From: Trichomonas tenax
Lineage: Eukaryota > Parabasalia > Trichomonadida > Trichomonadidae
Length of the DNA: 56,700 nucleotides
Direction of reading: 5' to 3'
NCBI GenBank assembly: GCA_023091735.1
Contig: JALKBU010000241.1
Location: forward strand, 1-56,700
Position numbers and translations under genes: made by a program. Positions 49,570-56,700 of the stretch are shown in pieces. Under the pieces are notes generated by a model, which did no database searches, was not told where the DNA came from, and worked only from the letters and a program-made list of their open reading frames with translations. The stretch's first letter is position 1; each line of letters begins with the position of its first letter.

Positions 49570-49972
49570 TTTTGATATTTTACGTGACATTTTTCATTGA
49601 TTTGCTTGCCATTTTAACTTTTTACATGTCATAAATTAAACCACAAAATTTTACAAGACAAAAATTATAATTTACATGGCACAAATTAATTTACTCGACA
49701 AAATTCAATATTTTACAAGAATAATTTTATATTTCCTACATTTTGCGGCATTCATAATGAATAATTGCGCACATTAGCTATATTTTATTTTTTTTGTAAT
49801 AACTAATACCCAAAGAAGTTATTTATATGAACAGATCCCCATAATTACATTTATATAACAAGCGATTAAAGAATGCAATCATAGAGAACCAAAAAGAATT
49901 CATTTCTCAAGAAAATTGAAATAACATCATTAACAAAAAGATAATTTACAAACAAACAATAATGAAATATAG
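49570..49972 (-). promoter_or_regulatory. six-copy TTTAC-type element cluster before ERGIC3
   Basis: Copies: 49578-49589 TTTTACGTGACA, 49621-49631 TTTACATGTCA, 49649-49663 TTTTACAAGACAAAA, 49671-49684 TTTACATGGCACAA, 49690-49703 TTTACTCGACAAAA and 49711-49722 TTTTACAAGAAT. All share orientation and lie within 155 bp of the ATG. The rest of the spacer is AT-rich. Confidence 0.8.
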
Positions 49973-51121
49973 TTAAAAGAATGTTGGAGGAGGATTTGGG
50001 AAACCAATTGATTGAGATCTTGGTTTTCGAGGAATAACTGATGATTGAGTGCGCGGTTTATCAAATGATGACTGAAGAGTATATTTACCTGGTCCAGGTG
50101 TGTTTTCTGATATGTTTTGCCAGTCTTCGTGCTTAACAGAGTGCCTCGACAAAATTGTTCTTGGAGCAGTGTTAATAAGAGGATGTTCATATTTCTGGAA
50201 CTCGCATGGGCCTGGAGGAAGAGGATCTGGCTTCTTGAGGTTTTTAGGAGCAGAGAGCGTGAAGTCCTTTGGGTGTGTTGAATTTCTTGATGCATCTTTT
50301 TCCTTCCTAGGAACGTTAATCGAAGATTCATAAGGATTATACTGATTTGGTGCAGGAGTGATTTCAGGCTTTGCTTTTCGTGCTTCTTTGAATTTTTCCC
50401 TGAAAGTGTATCCACTGCCTCTTCCAATTGTGTCTGGAAGTGTGTACGCGCCTGGATCTGGGACATCGGAAGGTTTAATATCAGGAAATGTTCTTCCTAT
50501 CTGATTTGCCCAAGCAGCTGTCGGTGGAATCTCTGATTCCTGCTTTGTTGGATACAACTTCAAAATATCGTGTTTCGTCGCTTCTTTCTCTTTTTTGATT
50601 TGTAATTTCGCTTCTTTCTTTTTCTCTTCTTCTGTTTTCTCTTTCTTCGGATGTGTTTTATAGTTGTAGCATGGATGGTGAACTTTTGGATTCGGAATTC
50701 TGATTCTTTCAGGCTCTTCGTCAGATTCTTCTTCTTTGAATTCAGTTCTTTTGCGTTTTTTCCTTAATATATCCTCTTTCAGGATCTCAGGAACGTAATG
50801 CAAGATTTTCGTTCGCTTTTCTTCATACGAATAAAAAGCTGGGCGATTTGGTAATGTACGTTTTTTTTCTAGTTCTGTATTTCTGACTCCTATTGAGCGC
50901 CCCTTTGGTTTAGACATTTGGGGGTTATAGGATCCTGGTCCAATATCGGCATCTGTCTTGTATTGCTTCTGTAATCGATACAATCTTCCTGCAGGATCGG
51001 TAATATATCCTAAACACTCCTCTCCACAGTTTCCTGTGATAGGGGCCCTGCAACCGGACGATTCTGACGCTTCGATCAGCTGTTTGAGTGTAGATGCAAA
51101 TTTTTTGCACTGATCTGCCAT
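49973..51121 (-). CDS. SHIPPO/STPG (sperm-tail PG-rich) repeat protein
   Basis: A 382-residue protein with the Pro-Gly-x-Tyr repeats of axonemal SHIPPO/ODF3/STPG proteins: IGPGSYNP (about 62), PDPGAYTLP (about 222), PAPNQYNPY (about 257), LPPGPCEF (about 304) and TPGPGKYTL (about 344). A central Lys/Glu-rich helix (about 150-200) separates them. Such proteins lie on or inside microtubule doublets of cilia and in cortical microtubules. There is no signal or membrane segment. Minus-strand promoter elements are at 51141-51164. It is divergent from the 51382 gene, which has its own copies, suggesting co-regulation of the pair. Confidence 0.88.
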   Translation of the reverse strand: MADQCKKFASTLKQLIEASESSGCRAPITGNCGEECLGYITDPAGRLYRLQKQYKTDADIGPGSYNPQMSKPKGRSIGVRNTELEKKRTLPNRPAFYSYEEKRTKILHYVPEILKEDILRKKRKRTEFKEEESDEEPERIRIPNPKVHHPCYNYKTHPKKEKTEEEKKKEAKLQIKKEKEATKHDILKLYPTKQESEIPPTAAWANQIGRTFPDIKPSDVPDPGAYTLPDTIGRGSGYTFREKFKEARKAKPEITPAPNQYNPYESSINVPRKEKDASRNSTHPKDFTLSAPKNLKKPDPLPPGPCEFQKYEHPLINTAPRTILSRHSVKHEDWQNISENTPGPGKYTLQSSFDKPRTQSSVIPRKPRSQSIGFPNPPPTFF

Positions 51122-51381
51122 ATTTTAACTCTTTTTTTTGTTTACATTACTTTACATGACAAAATTAAACAATAATCTTTGGTACAAATCTGTTACATTA
51201 CGGAGGTGTCATATTGCAAATTTGCAGAAAAATATTGCATTAGTCAAAAATGGAGGATATTTATGATCAGTACTGGTATGCTACAGTTAAGTTTAAAGGC
51301 AATGACTAATAATCTCAAAGTTGACAGTAAATGATTTTTTGACACGTAAAATGATTTTGTCAAAACGTATAAAAATATTGA
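51122..51381. promoter_or_regulatory. divergent promoter with TTTAC-type elements
   Basis: Elements: TTTACATTAC at 51141-51150 and TTTACATGACAAAA at 51151-51164 near the SHIPPO start; TTTTGACACGTAAAA at 51337-51351 and TTTTGTCAAAACGTAT at 51355-51370 near the 51382 start. Confidence 0.7.
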
Positions 51382-51876
51382 ATGCTAACGCAGACAGTCA
51401 TCGATCCACTTGCTGGCATTGGCGAAACTAACTTTCTCGGTTCCGGTCGTCGCACGCATGTCGAATATGTTCCTTATACGACGAAGAAGCCTGAAAAGAA
51501 GGCAGAAAATAAAACTCGTCCAATTAAGACAGCAATATCCGTAGCTAAAACAGAACGAAGTAAATCATCATTCTCTACAACAAAGAATGCATTCATTTCA
51601 TCACGCGCCCATCAAAAGAATTTTGCGCAAACAATTATTGATCGAAACTGGGAGAAACAAGATAAGATCAGGAGATGGAATTATACGCAACAAATGCAAA
51701 AGATCGAAGCAAACATTCAAGTTAGAAAAGATCACCGAAAATTGGGAGATTATACTCATAAAAAGCTGAAAATTTACGGAGATACATTAAATACAACAGG
51801 TCCTGTCCAACATATTAAGTTACCAAGAGACATTCAGGTTACTGAATATGAACCTTCTCATATTCACTATTTTTGA
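51382..51876 (+). CDS. small basic protein, unknown, possibly axonemal
   Basis: A 164-residue soluble basic protein. It has a conserved-looking N-terminus (DPLAGIGETNFLGSGRRTHV), a Lys/Thr-rich linker (about 30-75), a helix with many aromatic and charged residues (IIDRNWEKQDKIRRWNYTQQ at about 85-105) and a Pro-containing C-terminus ending in YEPSHIHYF. I do not recognise the family. Size, charge, lack of a globular hydrophobic core and divergence from an SHIPPO gene with shared promoter elements resemble microtubule-inner or doublet-associated proteins, but this is inference. The ATG at 51382 is the first in frame. Confidence 0.65.
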   Translation: MLTQTVIDPLAGIGETNFLGSGRRTHVEYVPYTTKKPEKKAENKTRPIKTAISVAKTERSKSSFSTTKNAFISSRAHQKNFAQTIIDRNWEKQDKIRRWNYTQQMQKIEANIQVRKDHRKLGDYTHKKLKIYGDTLNTTGPVQHIKLPRDIQVTEYEPSHIHYF

Positions 51877-53300
51877 CTTAACACAATACTGTCATATATC
51901 TCAATGCTATACATTGAATCAAAATTGCCGCATGTGAAATGCTGTATTATAACGTTTCATAATAACGTATTTATAAGGTTTCGGAATTATTATTTTGGAA
52001 TCGATCTATATGTTCTTCTCGTGTAGTTGTCTGTATTTATATGGTTGTTTGTTTACCATGATGTTCAAAATATTATTTTTATGATCTATATTTTCCATAA
52101 CAACAATCTGTAATACTGCATATCTATTATTGCCCAACAGAGTTAATACATCAAGCTGCCAAGTTCATATTACACTTCAAATTAATAATATTCAAATTCA
52201 ATAACAAAATTCTTTCCTAATCAAAATTTAAACTAAACATACATAAATCAATATTTGAATTTAAAAACAGTTTTCAACGTAAATTAAAATATTTAGTTTA
52301 GTGATAATATTCTAAATGATAATTTATGGTTTTAAAACTTTTTCCCTTAAAATATTTTATATCTATTTTCATGTATAAATAAATATTCCGAAGAAAATAA
52401 AACAAGACTTTTCAATTCTTTTTGAGAGGTTCATTCAATGTGTTTTTTTGTTTGTTTGTTTTTGTTGCCTGCATAATCTTCTTTTAAATATTTCGTCATA
52501 ATTTTTACATCATCGAATAACAATTTTACAATGGCAAAAATATTATTTATTTGATAAAAATATTTAATTAAATTAAAAACATTTAAATTTATGCCATTGA
52601 TCCGATGACATTTATTGCGATTCAAAAGTACCAAACACTTCTATGATTTGTTGTTCCTTCATTAATAGAAGTTCTTTAATTCATTACCATATATTCATTT
52701 CATTTGGTAAAGAAAAGAAATACTTAAAGCATTTAGAGCAACCTCTAAAAAGCAACAACAAAATCAATCAGAAAGATCAGAGTTTGCTTTTAACTCTCGT
52801 GATATTTTCGAATATCAACTGCTTATCAGAGCAATTTATTAAAATCAAATTCTTAAACTTATTTTATTACAAACTAATTTTGATGAGTGTCTCGCCCACT
52901 CAAGTAGAAGTCGCGCAAGATGGGGTTTTGAAAAACAGTTTAGTATTTTTGTCTATATTAATATGATGTTTAGCGAGTGTAAGAATATTTATATTGTTTG
53001 GAGGTAATCGCGATTGAAGTAGATTTGCGAAAATATTCAGTATAAATAAAGAAAAATGCTGGAAGTTTGATTGTTGATTTATCAATATTATTAACATTAT
53101 CTGTATCACTAATATTGTTTCTATTGTTCATAAAAAACAAGCATATTCATCAATTGTAATATTTAAATTCAGTAATTTATGTTAGTATCAAGGCACTGCC
53201 TTTTAATTACTCTTAATTTTATAATTTCAATGAGGCATTAATATGCTTTTTTTCTAAAGCAAGTTAATGTGATAATTGTAATGAAATATGATATAAAATA
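51877..53300. other. 1.4-kb AT-rich region without genes
   Basis: Only short, compositionally random frames. I see no tRNA-like cloverleaf, no promoter element cluster and no repeat relation to the rest of the window. Confidence 0.5.
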
Positions 53301-53339
53301 AGGATAGTTTTATTCTTGATGGGTCAAATCTATAAATTT

Positions 53340-53960
53340 GGTTAACTCTTTCTAGCTTTGTTTATCGATTCCAAATATTGAATTATTTCAGGGTATCCTA
53401 CTTCTTTTGCAATTTGCAGAAGAGTTGCAGATTCATGAAAAAATGATGGCTAATTGATATTGGTTCATTTCATTTTATAATTATAAATAAATGAGATTGA
53501 TTCATATCATTTCATACGGATGATTAAATTATGATGATTCATTTCATTTTACAATGATGACTAAATATGATTGATTTATTTGATATTATCATGTTGATCA
53601 AATGTGATTGATTTATTTTATTTTATAATGATGATTAAATATAATTGATTACATTTTGTAATGATAATAAAAAGAAATTGATAAGCTAATTCGATGTTGA
53701 TGTCGTCACCATGTTCAATGAGATATTGAACAATTTCGAGACATTTTGATTGAACAGCAATTAATAATGATGTCTTATTTAATTATGATGAAAAAAATGA
53801 TGTTAATTTGTTTCAAATTACAATGATAACCAATTGATAATGATTTTTATTATATCAAGTTGATGATCAAATGAAATTGATTGATGTAATATAAATATGA
53901 TGATTAAATGTGATTAATTAACTGTATATAGTAATTATGATCAAATTTGATTGATTGATG
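53340..53960 (-). pseudogene. ankyrin gene fragment split by simple-sequence expansions
   Basis: The minus strand encodes two good ankyrin pieces. One is at about 53695-53785 (TSLLIAVQSKCLEIVQYL, then IEHGDDINIELAY). The other is at about 53357-53437 (HESATLLQIAKEVGYPEI, then IQYLESINKARKS and a stop), which looks like the natural C-terminus. Between them, and again upstream of the first piece, lie blocks of imperfect ATGATTAAATATGATTGATT-like repeats that carry stops in this frame. Confidence 0.65.
53450..53960. repeat. degenerate ATGATTAAATRTGATTGATT-type tandem repeat
   Basis: Imperfect units of about 40-60 bp, built from TGATTGATTTATTT, ATGATGATTAAAT and TTCATTTTATAATGATG, fill about 53450-53680 and about 53790-53960, on both sides of an ankyrin coding piece. 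Confidence 0.65.
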
Positions 53961-54122
53961 CTATGTTATAGTAAAGTAGTATATACCCAGGGTTACTTGT
54001 CATTCTAAATAAAGAGGATGTATGCCAACATATATATTTAGACCACATAATCGAACAAGTGATTTTTTAAGTTTATTTTTAAAATAATTTAATTTTTTAT
54101 TCGGATAAAAGAGTATATATAT

Positions 54123-54919
54123 ATGGCGATCGTTTCACCTGAGCTTATGGAAAAATGGGGTATTAATTTATTAAAAGTTGATGATTTTTAATTAAATCTA
54201 ATGAAAACGTAACATATATTGATTCAAAACATCCCTTCGAAACTGAAAAAATCGAAGACTCCGCACATATTAAAACAGAAATTTCTTCTCGTTCAGGCCG
54301 TGGTCTAAATCCTGAATGGATTAAAGAACAATTTAGAAATGAAGATTGTGAATTAATAAATGAATATAGAGGATGTGAAAGTGAACTTATTTATAGATAC
54401 AAGGGTAAAGTATTTTCTATTACGTGGCATAGATGGAATAAAGGTGAAAGACCCCATAAATGTGATGAGAATGAAATAAAAGTTGTTGAAAATCCAAAAG
54501 AAAACGGTGATTCTATATATTGCATCCGTATAGTTCCAACAAAAAGCGGAAAACGAATGAATAGAAGAATTTATAACCCGGAATATATTAAAATGATTTT
54601 CCAAGATGAAGATTGTGAAGCATTAAATGCTGATGAATACTTAAATGTTAAGACTAAATTAAAAATATAAATATATTGGAAATGATGAAAGATGTAAAGA
54701 TAAAGGTAAGATTTATAGTGTATGTTTTAATAACTGGAAGTCATTAGGTATTAGAAAACATTTTAAAGAATATGGGAAATCAACAAAATTCTTCAATGGT
54801 GAACAAAACCTTCAAAAATGGGGTCATAGGTGGATTTGCAAAAATTTTAAAAAACCTTTACAATTCATCACCTTCATCATCCTCTATTCACTGTATAGTG
54901 ATGTGGATGAGGATGAATA
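54123..54919 (+). pseudogene. decayed gene with two copies of a 60-residue repeat
   Basis: The plus strand opens at an ATG at 54123 (MAIVSPELMEKWGINLLK). It shifts frame near 54185, runs openly to a stop at 54668, and after another shift near 54665 continues to 54919. Two related units are visible: NPEWIKEQFRNEDCELIN with RYKGKVFSITWHRWNKGERP, and NPEYIKMIFQDEDCEALN with DKGKIYSVCFNNWKSLGIR. The pattern (helix, then Y-x-Y-x-G-K-x-Y/F-S-x-x-x-x-W-x-x-x-x-x-R) recalls short repeated domains seen in mobile elements and large DNA viruses. I cannot name the family. No intact protein is possible. Confidence 0.6.
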
Positions 54920-55079
54920 GAGTTTTGATAATATCAGCATTGCGAGGATTTAGATCAACTGAAAATATGAGTTTTCTATAAAGAATGTATAGTGTATATG
55001 GTTTATGTATCTTAGGAAGTATGTTTATTGAAAGATTTATCATTATATTAAATTAATATATTCAATATTTTAATAAAAT
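54920..55079. other. short AT-rich spacer
   Basis: No feature seen between the decayed repeat gene and the transposon-like segment. Confidence 0.4.
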
Positions 55080-55761
55080 AGCTTTAAACTCTTCTACAAG
55101 GTATTACATGCTCATTGATATATGATTCAGTGCTTTAGAGTGCTCAAAGACACTCAATCGTGCTGAAACAAGCGTGTTGTCAATTTTGCGCACGGGGTCA
55201 TTTAACCCATTGCACAGCATGCAGATTTTGCAATACACACCAGCCTTGGTATGATCACATAGTAAACATACATATAAGTATATTATCCCCTATGTTTATC
55301 TGAATACAAGCAGAAGGATGGACTGTGATCCTCGTTTAATGAGTCCATAGGCTGTCACTTTTTTATCATAAAGATCGTTCATTCTCTCAATGCAGGAAAG
55401 TCACAAAGACATGGCACAAATGCAAACTATACCAAGACCACCATTTAAATATTATCCCTTAATTAAACACTCTAACATACCATATTTGTCTAGACTATCA
55501 AATTGTATTTTAAAATACTCTTTATAAGATAGAAATATACTAATCTAACTCACATTACCATATCGCAATATCAACAATGTACTCTTTGGCGAACATACAT
55601 GATTTTAAACCCATAAAATCACTTTATGGATATTTGAATAAGTCGTAAAGTATATGTAATATAACATTTTAAGCTTGATAACATCATCAGAATGATAAGC
55701 TAAATACAATATAAATGAGAAAATTCAATTTAGCATCAAATCAAATTATGGATTCTGCATA

Positions 55762-56533
55762 TTAGTTATCATTTAGCTTGATACCGTAATAGTGTCTTCC
55801 CTGTGATATGTCCTGATCATCTATGTCATTATCGGACTCTGATTCCTTCCATAGCGCGAAATAGAAAAACAACGAGTCTCGCCCTCTTAATTTTCACCCC
55901 ATCTCGTACCTCCTCTGCATTGACAACTCTCCATTTTTCTTCTTTCTGTTCAAGCTCCCTGAGTAACTCTTGCTTCATTTGATTGAAGGACTGAATTTGT
56001 TCGTTGAGGAGTGCAATGTCTTCTGGGCGGCGATGAGTGTGAGACATACGGATGGCCAATCCGTTTCTTGCTCTGAAGTCGAACAAGTAATGGTCCGAAA
56101 TTTTGAACTCCTTATCATACAGATGCTCCTGATATGCATTAATTGCCCATTTTACAAGGTTCCGACACATTTGTGTTGTAAACATCAGCTTTTTGTCGAT
56201 GTATTTCCTTCTGATGTATTTTGCAATGTTTCCCTCAAGCCAATCTGAAACTGCACGATTGGCCATTAATTTGGCACACTTGGGGTTATAATTTTCGTCT
56301 TCATCAGCTTTTTTTCGGTATGAATATAAGGTGCTTCTCGATATATGTGTTTCCTCTACCAATTTATCGATGAGATTGGCCTTAGGATAACACAGACTGT
56401 GTTCTAGAATGAACATGAGTGTTTCCACTTCACCATCTGGCATAAAGGAGATATTAAAATGGCTCCTTTTGACTTGCCTCTATAGATCTGAGATCAATAG
56501 ATCCAGTTCATCAAGGAATGCTTCGTCCTCCAT
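55762..56533 (-). pseudogene. CENP-B/Tc5-type HTH transposon protein, broken
   Basis: The frame starts at ATG 56533 (MEDEAFLDELDLLISDL), meets an in-frame TAG at 56482-56480, and continues in the same frame through a Met at 56443 to 55829. The region from that Met has a small HTH (LVEETHISRSTLYSYRKKA), then a CENP-B-type HTH (SDWLEGNIAKYIRRKYID ... YLFDFRARNGLAIRMSHTH) and a coiled stretch. One extra base near 55865 shifts the frame; in the other frame an acidic tail follows (ESESDNDIDDQD), ending at 55762. No DDE/D catalytic domain is visible. It is probably a DNA-binding protein of a pogo/Tigger-like or related element. Confidence 0.7.
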
Positions 56534-56573
56534 ATTTCGTTGTTACTTTTTATCAAAATTTTATATTGCATTT

Positions 56574-56697
56574 GGCAGTATTTTTCCTTCTACGGTGTAG
56601 TCCCGCGACCTTCATAACTTTTTATCTGATCAATATTTTTTCGATTTGAAAGTACTTTCATGTACATATTGATAGTTGTCTATCCAGTGGTATAAGT
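56574..56697 (-). repeat. right copy of 124-bp terminal inverted repeat
   Basis: Exact reverse complement of 1-124. Its outer end faces right, and the three bases GGC after it reach the window edge. It contains the same 14-bp palindrome. It borders the broken CENP-B-type gene, which marks it as a transposon end. Confidence 0.9.
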
Positions 56698-56700
56698 GGC

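Larger units (their letters stand above)
55080..56700 (-). mobile_element. right end of a DNA transposon, decayed
   Basis: The right boundary is the 124-bp terminal repeat at 56574-56697. Inside it, 41 bp away, a broken CENP-B-type HTH gene runs leftwards (56533-55762). Further left, 55080-55440 is less AT-rich than its surroundings and carries coding-like minus-strand pieces in shifting frames (ERMNDLYDKKVTAYGLIKRG and YCKICMLCNGLNDPVRKID). I find no second copy of the terminal repeat near 55 kb, so either the element is truncated on its left or its partner is the copy at position 1. The left limit given here is approximate. Confidence 0.6.

Noticed and set aside
53450..53960. CRISPR-like array of repeats and spacers
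   Set aside because: The units are imperfect, directly abutting simple sequence without regular spacers, in a eukaryotic genome.
1..56700. Treating the entire window as one proven giant transposon
   Set aside because: The geometry fits, but the cargo is ordinary single-copy-type housekeeping genes, one transposon gene is broken, and contig ends at repeats are common. It is kept as a hypothesis only.

Overview
The window is nuclear DNA of a parabasalid protist, most likely Trichomonas vaginalis or a close relative. The species is an inference. It rests on the AT-rich intergenic DNA, intron-less genes (no trichomonad-type splice signals seen), very short 5' leaders, initiator-like TCA-Y-T-W-T boxes directly before start codons, a CCTTT box before ribosomal-protein starts, small two-repeat Myb proteins, an M8 leishmanolysin and decayed ankyrin genes.

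Layout. 1-124 is a terminal repeat, repeated exactly in inverted orientation at 56574-56697. 321-809 is a Myb protein (-). 1456-2352 is a candidate GEX1/KAR5/Brambleberry nuclear-fusion protein (-). 2575-3945 is a decayed ankyrin gene (-). 4102-16977 is a full-length cytoplasmic dynein-1 heavy chain (-), divergent from a large weakly GCP-like protein (17521-19797, +). After 1.9 kb without genes come ABCE1 (+), a helical-repeat protein (-), a small protein (-), UTP18 (+) and a nucleoplasmin-like protein (+). Next are a RUN-domain protein (-) and a possible winged-helix protein (+), which share a promoter carrying a 41-bp minisatellite. Then come RNase H2 subunit B (+), the divergent ribosomal pair eS19/uS9, a membrane protein, a basic protein and a ceramide-synthase-like TLC protein. 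39961-51876 is rich in cytoskeletal and ciliary candidates: RPGRIP1L/MKS5-like, a small beta-rich protein, an IQ coiled-coil protein, an SHIPPO/STPG protein and a small basic protein. A leishmanolysin, an ankyrin pseudogene and ERGIC3/Erv46 are interleaved with these. From 51.9 kb to the end there are only decayed genes, simple-sequence expansions and the right end of a DNA transposon with a broken CENP-B-type HTH protein.

How it fits together. Most intact genes are housekeeping: ribosome assembly and recycling (ABCE1, UTP18, eS19, uS9), secretory traffic (ERGIC3), sphingolipid synthesis and genome maintenance (RNase H2B). A second group is microtubule or cilium related. A recurrent promoter element, TTTAC-NN-G-N-CAAA, occurs in clusters of 2-6 just upstream of dynein, several of the ciliary candidates and ERGIC3. 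The most noteworthy points are the GEX1/KAR5 candidate (a sexual-cycle gene in a supposedly asexual lineage), the RPGRIP1L candidate, the promoter element, and the identical outward-facing terminal repeats that bound the window.
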